Of a stretch of 64,000 bases of DNA, positions 51,388 to 58,724 are shown in pieces. The stretch lies in assembly GCF_000092285.1 (NCBI RefSeq), contig NC_014100.1:3348001-3412000 (forward strand), written 5' to 3'. The notes beneath the pieces are model-generated. The model ran no database searches. It was given only the letters and a program-made list of their open reading frames with translations, and was not told the origin of the DNA. This DNA is from Caulobacter segnis ATCC 21756. Its GTDB lineage: Bacteria > Pseudomonadota > Alphaproteobacteria > Caulobacterales > Caulobacteraceae. How positions within the stretch are numbered: the first letter of the stretch is position 1; every line of letters starts with the position of its first letter. A program made the translations under genes and the position numbers.

Positions 51388-51657
51388 CTATTCGCCGCCG
51401 AAAACCTGCGGACGCTCGTCATCCACATCGCGACCATCGCCGGGATCTTCGTCCTGCTCCAGCTCGACGATCTCCTCATCTTCGAGGTCCTCGCCGATCA
51501 GCGCATCATCATCGTCCTGGTCGCCCTCGGCCTGCGTGACGTCCAGGACCTCCGGCAGCTCCTCAAAGGTGCGAAATTCGCCGTCGCGGCCGATGACGTC
51601 GTCGTCCATCGCCTCGGCGCCGTCCTGGCCGTCCCATCCGTTATCGACATCGGTCAT
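51388..51657 (-). CDS. Small, very acidic protein upstream of ligD
   Basis: 89 residues, strongly acidic (about 35 Asp/Glu), with runs such as Q-D-D-D-D-A-L-I and [16 protein letters not shown], no signal peptide and few hydrophobic residues, so probably disordered. Family not recognised. CAGAGGAGATGAACC before the ATG is a strong ribosome-binding site, and it stops 11 bp before ligD, so the two should be one transcript. Charge and linkage suggest a DNA-mimic, chaperone-like tail partner or regulator of the basic Ku/LigD proteins; this is speculation. The plus-strand frame over it is considered a shadow. Confidence 0.72.
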   Translation of the reverse strand: MTDVDNGWDGQDGAEAMDDDVIGRDGEFRTFEELPEVLDVTQAEGDQDDDDALIGEDLEDEEIVELEQDEDPGDGRDVDDERPQVFGGE

Positions 51658-51996
51658 GGTTCATCTCCTCTGTTCGGAGGAGGAATGGATGGCGGCTCCC
51701 GGCGTTCCGGAGGGTCATCAATTGGAACATGGCCAAGCGGCCCCGCCGCGTCCGCAGCGCGATTCCCCCGCAGAATCACCCATGGCGGGAGCCAAGCGCT
51801 AATCTACTTTTGGGACCAAAATTAACGCTTTTGCCTCGGAAGCCGCCGTTCCTAAGGAGACGATTTCGTAAAAAACCCCGGCCCACGGGCGTTTTGCCCC
51901 CATGAATCGACGTTTTAACCTTCCCTAACGGGTGACAAACGCGATTCCGCTCGTCAGGCTCGAAACTCCCTGATTCACAGGAATGAGCTTAAGAAG
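51658..51996. other. 339-bp divergent region before ligD cluster and HU
   Basis: No gene seen. It must contain the promoters of the acidic-protein/ligD operon (minus) and of HU (plus). The HU-proximal part is AT-richer and holds three GANTC sites and the run TTTTAACCTTCCCTAAC. Confidence 0.5.
51904..51976. promoter_or_regulatory. Cluster of three GANTC (CcrM) sites in the HU promoter
   Basis: GAATC at 51904-51908, GATTC at 51943-51947 and GATTC at 51972-51976, all within 93 bp of the HU start. In Caulobacter the CcrM methylation state of such sites, read by GcrA, tunes transcription through the cell cycle. Confidence 0.6.
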
Positions 51997-52275
51997 ATGA
52001 ACGTTTCCGATCTGGTCGACGCCGCTGTGGCCGCCGACGACAAGCTGACCAAGACGCAAGCCAAGGCCATCATCGACGGCGTCTTCAAGTCGATCTCCGA
52101 CGCCGCCGTGAAGGGCGATGAAGTCTCGATCCCGGGCTTCGGCAAGTTCAAGGTCCAGGCTAAGCCGGCCCGCACCGGCCGCAACCCGGCAACGGGCGCG
52201 ACCATCGAGATCGCCGCCAGCAAGAAGGTCGCCTTCACGCCGGCCAAGCAACTGAAGGACGCCGTCAACGGCTAA
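51997..52275 (+). CDS. HU family histone-like DNA-binding protein
   Basis: 92 residues, the normal HU length. N-terminal helices (V-S-D-L-V-D-A-A-V-A-A-D-D-K-L) are followed by the signature G-F-G-K-F-K-V and the beta-arm with the conserved P-A-R-T-G-R-N-P-A-T-G, whose Pro intercalates DNA, and a basic C-terminus with K-K-V-A-F-T-P-A-K-Q-L. Bends and compacts DNA as a dimer. Its promoter carries three GANTC sites and the gene ends in a double hairpin. Confidence 0.94.
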   Translation: MNVSDLVDAAVAADDKLTKTQAKAIIDGVFKSISDAAVKGDEVSIPGFGKFKVQAKPARTGRNPATGATIEIAASKKVAFTPAKQLKDAVNG

Positions 52276-52374
52276 TCCTTAGAGCGCGACAGCTGAAAGC
52301 GGACACCGGTTTCGGCGCGCGTCGCGCTCCAGACTAAAAGCCGAACTATTCCGTTCGTGGGATGAGTTCGGGCG

Positions 52375-52404
52375 GAGGGGCTGACGCGCGAGTGTCAGCC
52401 CCTC
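52375..52404 (+). terminator. Hairpin terminator after HU
   Basis: GAGGGGCTGAC (52375-52385) pairs perfectly with 52394-52404 around an 8-nt loop, giving an 11-bp stem. A second hairpin follows immediately. Confidence 0.65.
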
Positions 52405-52413
52405 GACACTTCC

Positions 52414-52457
52414 CTTCCCGCGCGACGTCTCGCCTCATGCCAGCGTCGCGCGGGAAG
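52414..52457. terminator. Second, longer hairpin before the radical-SAM gene
   Basis: CTTCCCGCGCGACG (52414-52427) pairs perfectly with 52444-52457: a 14-bp stem with a 16-nt loop. It lies between the HU terminator and the LexA box, so it may insulate the SOS promoter from HU read-through. Confidence 0.6.
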
Positions 52458-52465
52458 ACTATCTA

Positions 52466-52480
52466 GAACAAAATAAGAAC
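52466..52480 (+). promoter_or_regulatory. LexA (SOS) box GAAC-N7-GAAC
   Basis: GAAC-AAAATAA-GAAC is an exact match to the direct-repeat LexA site of alphaproteobacteria (GTTC-N7-GTTC read on the other strand). It lies 16 bp before the chosen start of the radical-SAM gene, in AT-rich promoter-like DNA, so LexA would block the radical-SAM/udgX operon until DNA damage. Confidence 0.8.
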
Positions 52481-52495
52481 GATAACGTGCCGCGC

Positions 52496-53716
52496 ATGGC
52501 CGTTCTCGATCTCAGGCGCAAGCTCGCCATTCTCTCCGACGCAGCCAAGTACGACGCCTCTTGCGCCTCGTCCGGCGCACAAAAGCGTAACTCGCTGGAT
52601 GGCAAGGGCGTGGGCTCGACCGAGGGCATGGGCATCTGCCACGCCTACGCCCCCGACGGGCGCTGCATCAGCCTGCTGAAGATCCTGCTGACCAACTTCT
52701 GCATCTACGACTGCGCCTATTGCATCAATCGCGTGTCGTCGAACACAGCCCGGGCGCGGTTCTCGGTGAAGGAGGTCGTCGACCTCACCCTGAACTTCTA
52801 CAAGCGCAACTACATCGAGGGCCTGTTCCTGTCGTCCGGCGTGATCCGCACTGGCGACTACACGATGGAAGAGATGGTTCGCGTGGCGAAGTCGCTACGG
52901 CTGGACCACGATTTCCGCGGCTACATTCACCTGAAGCTGATCCCTGAAGCCTCTCCGGAGCTGGCGACGGAGGCTGGCCTCTACGCCGATCGGGTATCGA
53001 TCAACATCGAGCTGCCGCGCGACGACAGCCTCAAGACCCTGGCCCCCGAGAAGGACGTCACCGACATCAAGCGCGCCATGGGGCGCATGCGCCTGGCGAT
53101 CGAGGACAAGGCCGAGCCGGCGCGGAAGGCTGGTCGCCGGACCTTCGCCCGAAGCCAATCGACCCAGCTGATCGTCGGCGCTGACGAAGCCAAGGACGGC
53201 GACATCCTGACCCGCAGCGCCAACCTCTACGGCGCCTATCGTCTCAGCCGCGTCTACTACTCGGCTTTCAGCCCTATCCCCGACGCCAGCCACCGTCTGC
53301 CGCTGACGCGTCCGCCCCTGCTCCGCGAGCATCGCCTGTATCAAGCCGACTGGCTGATGCGGTTCTACGGCTTCGAGCGGCCCGAGATCGTGGACGAAGG
53401 CGAGGATCTCGACCTCTCGGTCGATCCCAAGACCGGATGGGCGCTGAAGAACCGCGCGAAATTCCCGGTCGATATCCAGACGGCCGACCGCGAGACGCTG
53501 CTGCGGGTGCCGGGCCTGGGCGCCAAGGCCGTGGAGCGCGTGCTGGCGGCCCGAAAGATCTCGCGCCTGACCCTGGACGACCTCAGGCGTGTCGGGGCCG
53601 TCGTGAAGCGCGCGAAGGCCTTCGTGGTGACCGCCGACTGGACACCCGGCGCCCTGACCGACCACGACGCGCTCAAGGCCGCGCTGGTTCAGCCTCAACA
53701 GTTGAGCCTCTTCTGA
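52496..53716 (+). CDS. Putative DNA modification/repair radical SAM protein (TIGR03916-type)
   Basis: 406 residues from the ATG at 52496; a GTG nine bases upstream is also possible. The N-terminal L-A-I-L-S-D-A-A-K-Y-D-A-S-C-A-S-S-G is a hallmark of this family. The radical-SAM cluster is C-I-Y-D-C-A-Y-C. The C-terminus (~330-400) has a helix-hairpin-helix (R-E-T-L-L-R-V-P-G-L-G-A-K-A-V-E-R-V) that should bind DNA. The substrate is unknown; a photolyase-like (SplB-type) lesion reversal is one option. Its stop overlaps the udgX ATG (TGATG), so the two are translated together. Confidence 0.9.
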   Translation: MAVLDLRRKLAILSDAAKYDASCASSGAQKRNSLDGKGVGSTEGMGICHAYAPDGRCISLLKILLTNFCIYDCAYCINRVSSNTARARFSVKEVVDLTLNFYKRNYIEGLFLSSGVIRTGDYTMEEMVRVAKSLRLDHDFRGYIHLKLIPEASPELATEAGLYADRVSINIELPRDDSLKTLAPEKDVTDIKRAMGRMRLAIEDKAEPARKAGRRTFARSQSTQLIVGADEAKDGDILTRSANLYGAYRLSRVYYSAFSPIPDASHRLPLTRPPLLREHRLYQADWLMRFYGFERPEIVDEGEDLDLSVDPKTGWALKNRAKFPVDIQTADRETLLRVPGLGAKAVERVLAARKISRLTLDDLRRVGAVVKRAKAFVVTADWTPGALTDHDALKAALVQPQQLSLF

Positions 53717-55143
53717 TGCGCGTCGCGCGGCTGGAGTCCGAGATCGACCTCGCCGGCTGGCGCTCAGCGGCGCGATCGCTGCGGGCAGAGGGCGTGGAGC
53801 CGCGAGCGGTGATCTGGACGGTGGAACGTGAGCTTTTCGACCTGGCGCAGCCATCGCCCGTCGCCGCCGCCAACTTCACCGTCCCAGCCGCCTTCCTAGA
53901 GCTCGCCGAGCAGGTCATCCTGCACCGCGCGGCCGACCGCTTCGCCCTGCTCTACCGCATCCTCTGGCGGCTGGAGCGCGAGCCGCGTCTGATCGACAAC
54001 CCCGCCGACGCCGACATGGCCCGGGCCCGCGATATGGCCAAGGCCGTCAGCCGCGCCGCCCACAAGATGAAGGCGTTCGTACGCTTCCGCCTTATCGAGG
54101 GCGCGGCGCGCGAGACCTACGCCGCCTGGTTCGAACCGGCCCACCGCGTCACCGAGGCCGTCGCGCCGTTCTTCGTCCGTCGCTTCACCGCCATGGATTG
54201 GACGATCCTGACCCCCGACGCCTGCGTCGCCTGGGATGGCGAGCGGCTGATGGTGTCCGAAGGCGCGGATCCCGCCGACGCGCCGTCGGAGGACGCTCAG
54301 GAAGAACTCTGGCGGACCTACTACGCCTCGATCTTCAATCCCGCCCGGCTGAACCCCAAGCAGATGCGCCAGGAGATGCCCAAGCGCTATTGGCGGAACC
54401 TGCCCGAGGCGGCGCTCATTCCGGAGTTGATCGCCACCGCCCAGGATCGCGCCGCCGCCATGGTCGCCGCCCCAACCCGCGCCCCCTCCGACCGCGTCCT
54501 AAAGGCCGCTCTGCGCCATGCTCGCGAAGCTTCCTACGGCCAGGGGGCCCCCACGACTTCCGAAGAGGTCGAGGCTGGCGTTCAGGTTTGCCGACGCTGC
54601 GACCTCTGGCGCGACGCCACCCAGGGCGTGCCCGGAGAAGGCCCCCGCCCCGCGCCACTGATGTTCGTCGGTGAACAGCCTGGCGATCAGGAGGACCTCG
54701 CCGGGAGGCCCTTCGTGGGCCCGGCTGGACAGGTCTTCGACAAGGCGCTGGCCGAGGCGGGCGTTTCCCGCGATCAAGCCTTCGTCACCAACGCCGTGAA
54801 GCACTTCAAGCACGAGGTTCGCGGCAAGCGTCGGATCCACCAGACGCCCGATCGCGGCGAGGTCACAGCCTGTCGTTGGTGGCTCGACGCCGAGCGCCGG
54901 ATCGTACGGCCTCGGGTGATCGTGATGCTAGGCGCTACGGCGGCGCTGGGGGTGGTGGGCAAACCTACGCCGATCGGGGCCAACCGGGGCAAGGCCCTTC
55001 AGTTGCCGGATCAAGCCCAAGGTGTCGTCACTTACCATCCCTCGTTCCTGCTCCGCGTTCCCGACGCCGACACCAAGGCGAAAGCCTATGCCGAATTCGT
55101 GGAGGACCTACGGATGGCGGGGAAGTTGGCCGGCTTGATCTGA
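53716..55143 (+). CDS. udgX: UdgX-family uracil-DNA glycosylase fused to an N-terminal DUF4130 domain
   Basis: 475 residues. Residues ~1-245 match the DUF4130/TIGR03915 putative DNA-repair domain; residues ~275-475 are a type-4-like uracil-DNA glycosylase with Fe-S cysteines C292/C295 (C-R-R-C) and motif G-E-Q-P-G-D-Q-E-D-L-A-G. The UdgX hallmark K-R-R-I-H is at 371-375; H375 corresponds to the His that links covalently to the abasic site in Mycobacterium UdgX. In this region a His (K-H-F-K) also stands near where type-4 enzymes keep an iron-sulphur Cys. It overlaps the radical-SAM gene by one base and shares its LexA box. Confidence 0.92.
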   Translation: MRVARLESEIDLAGWRSAARSLRAEGVEPRAVIWTVERELFDLAQPSPVAAANFTVPAAFLELAEQVILHRAADRFALLYRILWRLEREPRLIDNPADADMARARDMAKAVSRAAHKMKAFVRFRLIEGAARETYAAWFEPAHRVTEAVAPFFVRRFTAMDWTILTPDACVAWDGERLMVSEGADPADAPSEDAQEELWRTYYASIFNPARLNPKQMRQEMPKRYWRNLPEAALIPELIATAQDRAAAMVAAPTRAPSDRVLKAALRHAREASYGQGAPTTSEEVEAGVQVCRRCDLWRDATQGVPGEGPRPAPLMFVGEQPGDQEDLAGRPFVGPAGQVFDKALAEAGVSRDQAFVTNAVKHFKHEVRGKRRIHQTPDRGEVTACRWWLDAERRIVRPRVIVMLGATAALGVVGKPTPIGANRGKALQLPDQAQGVVTYHPSFLLRVPDADTKAKAYAEFVEDLRMAGKLAGLI

Positions 55144-55182
55144 CAGTTCGTCATCCAGTCCGCACGACGCTGGAAGCCGAAG

Positions 55183-55213
55183 CCCAGGGGCGATCATATG
55201 ATCTGCCCCTGGG
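55183..55213. terminator. Long palindromic terminator between udgX and the hemerythrin gene
   Basis: CCCAGGGGC (55183-55191) pairs with GCCCCTGGG (55205-55213); the intervening GATCATATGATC is itself a perfect palindrome. It separates two convergent genes. Confidence 0.7.
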
Positions 55214-55255
55214 TCCGGTCAGCTGCGCCGCCCGGGATGGCTCGGAGGCCGAAGA

Positions 55256-55795
55256 TCAGTGCGGGGCCTTGGCGCCCATCTTGGCCATCAGCTCTTCCTT
55301 GCGCGCCTGCATGCGCTCGCCCATGGCGTCGAGGTCCTCATCGCCCCGCTTGGCCTGGGCGAAGAAGCCGCCGGGCTGTTCCTCTTCTTTGACGTGGTGC
55401 TTGATGTACTCGCCCAGCACCTTGACCTTGGCGTCGTAGAACTCCTGGCCCGGCTTCATCGCTTCGATCTCGGCGATCAGCTTCTTGGCGCTGTCGTGCT
55501 CGACATAGGCCTCGTCGATCAGGTCGTCTTCGACGTCGCCGCGCTCTTCCGGGTAGAGGATTTCCTCCTCGATCTGGGTGTGCACCTTCAGCGCGAGGGC
55601 GATCTGGTTGAACAGCGTCAGCTTCTCGGCGTCGCTTTCCAGCTGCTCGTATTCATCGAACATCTTCTCCACTTCGCGGTGGTCCTGCTTGAGCAGACGG
55701 ATGGCGAGCGGATCGCGTCGACCCGTGCGTCGGGCGGCCTTGCGCGGCTTGGCGGTCTTGGTTTTGGTGGACGAGGTCTTGTTGGTGGCGGCCAT
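55256..55795 (-). CDS. Hemerythrin HHE-domain protein
   Basis: 179 residues from the ATG at 55795, preceded by CCAGGAGATTCCC. The N-terminus is a Lys/Thr/Ala-rich tail (T-S-S-T-K-T-K-T-A-K-P-R-K) followed by the helical hemerythrin domain with Fe-binding candidates in K-Q-D-H-R-E-V, V-H-T-Q-I-E-E-E-I-L-Y-P and E-H-D-S-A-K, then I-K-H-H-V-K-E-E-E. It probably binds a diiron centre and senses or handles oxygen, nitric oxide or iron. Convergent with udgX. Confidence 0.88.
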   Translation of the reverse strand: MAATNKTSSTKTKTAKPRKAARRTGRRDPLAIRLLKQDHREVEKMFDEYEQLESDAEKLTLFNQIALALKVHTQIEEEILYPEERGDVEDDLIDEAYVEHDSAKKLIAEIEAMKPGQEFYDAKVKVLGEYIKHHVKEEEQPGGFFAQAKRGDEDLDAMGERMQARKEELMAKMGAKAPH

Positions 55796-55895
55796 GGGAA
55801 TCTCCTGGATGATCCTGACCGCCAACCAACACCCTGACGTCGCCGGCCGTTCCGGAACCGCCAAAGTCTCACATGCGAGGCATGTGCAGGTGGGT

Positions 55896-57623
55896 CTAGG
55901 CGCGGCTAGACGGTCCCGCCAGCACGGCGTCCAGCTCGGCCGCCAGCGCCTCGATCCGGTAGGGTTTGACCAGCACCCGGCGCCCCTCCTTGCTGGCGGC
56001 GGCCGCGGCGGCGCTGTAGCCGGTCGTCAGCACCACCGGCAGGTCCGGGCGCAGGCGCGAGATGTCCCGCGCCAAATCCAGGCCGCCGATATCGCCGGGC
56101 ATGACCATGTCGCTGAACACCAATTGGAAGCTCGGATCGGAACGCAGCGTGTCCAGCGCGCTGGCGCCGTCCCCCACCCGCTTCACCTCATAGCCGAGCT
56201 CGCGCAGCATCTCCTCGACCAGATGGGCGACGCTGTCGTCGTCCTCGACCAGCAGGACGCGTTGGCGATCACGGCCCAAGGCGGACGGCCTGCCCGCCAG
56301 CGGCGGGGGCGCGACCAGCGCCTTCGTCGTGCGCGGGATTCGCAGCCAGATCGTCGTCCCCTCGCCCAGCACGCTGTCGACCCCGACCTCGCCGCCGGAC
56401 GCGCGGGCGAAGCCGTAGACCTGCGACAGCCCCAGTCCCGTGCCCTTGCCCACCGCCTTGGTGGTGAAGAACGGCTCGAACAGGCGGCTGACCATGTCCG
56501 GCGCGACACCAACGCCGGTGTCGCGGATCGCGAGCCGGACCATGTCGCCGACGCCGTCCGGGCGGCCGGAGGGCTCGTTACGGGCCTCGATCGTGATCGT
56601 CCCGCCGTCGGGCATGGCGTCACGGGCGTTGATGGCGATGTTCAGAACCGCCACCTCCATCTGCGAGGCGTCGACCTCGACCCTCCAAAGATCCGGCGGC
56701 AGCTGCATCCGCACGGTGACATCCTCGCGCAGGGAGCGGTCCAGGATCGCCAGCATGCCCGACAGGCGTTGACCGATGTCGACGACCTCGGGCTTAAGGG
56801 GCGAGCGCCGTGAGAAGGCCAGCAGCTGCTGGGTCAGGCTGGCGCCACGGTCGATGGCCTGACGGATGCCGTCGCGCAGTCGCTCCCGCCGGGCCGGATC
56901 GGACGTGCGCTCAAGAAGATCGAGGCCGCTGGAGGCGACCATCAAAAGATTGTTGAAGTCGTGCGCCACGCCGCCCGTGAGCTGGCCCATGGCTTCCATC
57001 TTCTGGGACTGACGCAGGGCGTCCTCGGCCTTCTCGCGTTCGCGGATTTCGGCCTTTAGTTCGCGGTAGGCCTCGGCCTCCCGGGCGCTGGCCGCGCCGA
57101 GCACGGCGATCAGCAACGCGGCCATCACGATCAGCAGGGCGAAGCCGGCGTAGCGCATCACGCGACGGGTCGGCGATTCCAGCACCGTGCGCAGATAGAC
57201 CGATCCCAGCACCGTGCCGTCCTCGGTAACCGGCGCGGTCAGGACCAGTCGCGCGCCGTCCATGCGCGGCGGCCCCAGCACATTGCGGGGCGGCGGCGGC
57301 GCGCCGGCGCGGGTATAGCCGGCCGCCAGGGCCCCTTGCATGTCATAGGCGCCCACGGCCTCGACATCGGGGTTGGAGCTTTGCGCTCCAACATATTCGC
57401 GAGCAGCCGAGCGATCGTCGAAGGCCAGCGGCGCGGCCATGCTGCCGGCCAATATGCGCAGTTGCACTTCGGCCTGACGCAGCCGCTCCTGCTGGCCAAG
57501 ACGCTCGTTGTAGGCGGCCATGGCGAAGGCGGCCACGACGAGGGCCACGGCGAGCGCCACCGCCATCGAAACGGTGAGCGCCGGTCGCCAGCGTCGGCGC
57601 GGAACCGTCGCCATCTCGCTCAT
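55896..57623 (-). CDS. Hybrid histidine kinase with CHASE8-like periplasmic sensor
   Basis: 575 residues from the ATG at 57623, which overlaps the YfiR stop by 4 nt; a much longer frame upstream is antiphase to YfiR. Two transmembrane helices (~17-38 and ~158-178) enclose a periplasmic sensor (L-A-G-S-M-A-A-P-L-A-F-D-D then NPDVEAVGAYDMQGALAAGY) resembling the CHASE8 domain of YfiN/TpbB cyclases. Then come the HisKA domain with H221 (G-V-A-H-D-F-N-N-L-L), the HATPase (G-K-G-T-G-L-G-L-S) and a receiver with D505 (V-F-S-D-M-V-M-P). It likely phosphorylates through its own receiver to an unknown partner. Confidence 0.92.
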   Translation of the reverse strand: MSEMATVPRRRWRPALTVSMAVALAVALVVAAFAMAAYNERLGQQERLRQAEVQLRILAGSMAAPLAFDDRSAAREYVGAQSSNPDVEAVGAYDMQGALAAGYTRAGAPPPPRNVLGPPRMDGARLVLTAPVTEDGTVLGSVYLRTVLESPTRRVMRYAGFALLIVMAALLIAVLGAASAREAEAYRELKAEIREREKAEDALRQSQKMEAMGQLTGGVAHDFNNLLMVASSGLDLLERTSDPARRERLRDGIRQAIDRGASLTQQLLAFSRRSPLKPEVVDIGQRLSGMLAILDRSLREDVTVRMQLPPDLWRVEVDASQMEVAVLNIAINARDAMPDGGTITIEARNEPSGRPDGVGDMVRLAIRDTGVGVAPDMVSRLFEPFFTTKAVGKGTGLGLSQVYGFARASGGEVGVDSVLGEGTTIWLRIPRTTKALVAPPPLAGRPSALGRDRQRVLLVEDDDSVAHLVEEMLRELGYEVKRVGDGASALDTLRSDPSFQLVFSDMVMPGDIGGLDLARDISRLRPDLPVVLTTGYSAAAAAASKEGRRVLVKPYRIEALAAELDAVLAGPSSRA

Positions 57624-58249
57624 CGCCCGCCCCCTCCGCGTGGCGCGGACAGCGACAGCAGCTTGGAGCTCACCGCCAGGCCCTCGGTCTGGGCGACGTC
57701 GGCGCGGATCTCGAACCGCACGCGCCCCTCGATGGTCACGAACTGGATCATGGCGCCGGGCGCCTCGAGACCTTCGTCGGCGATGGTCAGCACAGGACGG
57801 CCCGCCACCGCCGCCAGCATCTCGCGAGGTGTCTGGGTTCGCGACGCGGAGACAAAAAGAACATGGCAGTGCGCGGTCTTGGACACGAGGGGCAAGCGCG
57901 ACACCGTTATCTCGCGGTCGCCCACGCGACCGTCGCGCGTCAGGCTGTCGATAGTCGGACCGAAGGGGTCTTGACCGCCGACGCACAGGCGGAAAGGGCT
58001 GGCGGGCGTCTCGAACGCCGCCTCGGGCCAAGCCACGAAGGCCGGGAACTTGGCAAGATGGCTCGCCTTCACCGCATACCCGCCATAGTGGGGATGATGG
58101 CCGCGATGCGGCTCCCGCGCTTCGTCCTGGGCTCGGGCGCCGCCGCCCAAAAGGCAGAGCAGGCTGATAGCCGCCGCCGTGAGCCGACGTGGCCTGCAAC
58201 GCCTTCCCTGCGTCGAACGCGGATAACTGGGCGAAACGCCCAAAACCAT
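57620..58249 (-). CDS. YfiR family periplasmic protein (DUF4154)
   Basis: 209 residues with a signal peptide (R-R-L-T-A-A-A-I-S-L-L-C-L-L-G then A-R-A-Q-D). The mature part begins after a His-rich stretch (H-R-G-H-H-P-H-Y) with Y-A-V-K-A-S-H-L-A-K-F-P-A-F-V-A-W-P, the YfiR signature, and ends F-V-T-I-E-G-R-V-R-F-E-I. YfiR represses the diguanylate cyclase YfiN in other bacteria; here it is translationally coupled (4-nt overlap) to a kinase with a YfiN-like sensor domain, so it probably gates that kinase's periplasmic domain. Confidence 0.9.
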   Translation of the reverse strand: MVLGVSPSYPRSTQGRRCRPRRLTAAAISLLCLLGGGARAQDEAREPHRGHHPHYGGYAVKASHLAKFPAFVAWPEAAFETPASPFRLCVGGQDPFGPTIDSLTRDGRVGDREITVSRLPLVSKTAHCHVLFVSASRTQTPREMLAAVAGRPVLTIADEGLEAPGAMIQFVTIEGRVRFEIRADVAQTEGLAVSSKLLSLSAPRGGGGR

Positions 58250-58445
58250 ACGCTAGTCCCCTCCAAGCGCTTTGAACGCCGACCCGACGCCCGAAGCATG
58301 AACGACCCCGCGGTCGATCCTGTTCGACCCGCTGTCAGATCAGCTTCGAATGATCGACCCGAACCTGCCAAGCTCCAAGCCTAGCCGTTCGATCCCAATC
58401 CCGTGACATTTTGGAGGCCAAGCCGAACCATGGGGCGAAAATGCA

Positions 58446-58473
58446 AAAAGCCCAGGGCGAACCCTGGGCTTTT
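58446..58473 (-). terminator. Rho-independent terminator downstream of tRNA-His
   Basis: AAAAGCCCAGGG-TTCG-CCCTGGGCTTTT read on the minus strand (12-bp stem with TTCG loop), followed by more T. It lies just 3' of the tRNA gene. Confidence 0.85.
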
Positions 58474-58486
58474 CAAAGGCTTGCGA

Positions 58487-58563
58487 TGGTACCAGCTCTC
58501 GGGCTCGAACCGAGGACCTCTAGATCCACAATCTAGCGCTCTAACCAACTGAGCTAAGCCGGC
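58487..58563 (-). tRNA. tRNA-His (anticodon GTG), without encoded G-1 and with A73
   Basis: A 77-nt tRNA with D-arm TAGCTCAGTTGGTTAGAG, anticodon stem CTAGA/TCTAG around loop TTGTGGA (GTG), T-arm CTCGG-TTCGAGC-CCGAG and an encoded CCA. The acceptor is GCCGGCT with AGCTGGT. Position -1 of the gene is A (not G) and base 73 is A (not C). Most bacteria need G-1:C73 for HisRS recognition; a branch of alphaproteobacteria dispenses with it, and this gene shows that state. Confidence 0.95.
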
Positions 58564-58670
58564 TCATCGCGAGGCGTTGTCTTTAGTGAAATCGCCCCTC
58601 GGGATCAAGCGTCCATCCGGCGGTTTTCGTCAGGAAAACGTCGCGGAGCGAAACTGCCGCCAAAAGAAAA

Positions 58671-58696
58671 CGCCCCGAAGCCGAAACTCCGGGGCG
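58671..58696 (-). terminator. Rho-independent terminator of the exbB-exbD-tonB operon
   Basis: On the minus strand CGCCCCG pairs with CGGGGCG across a short internal region, followed by a T-rich run (TTTTCTTTT). Located 29 bp after the tonB stop. Confidence 0.8.
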
Positions 58697-58724
58697 CTTC
58701 CTTGTTGTGGACTGGATCCAGGTC

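Noticed and set aside
51379..51825. Plus-strand frame opposite the acidic protein
   Set aside because: The minus-strand frame has a strong ribosome-binding site and fits the operon; the plus frame has neither.
51916..51930. TTAACCTTCCCTAAC before HU as a CtrA site
   Set aside because: The second half-site lacks the TTAAC at the right spacing.
57863..58384. Plus-strand frame opposite YfiR
   Set aside because: Antisense to the YfiR signal peptide and domain; no family features.
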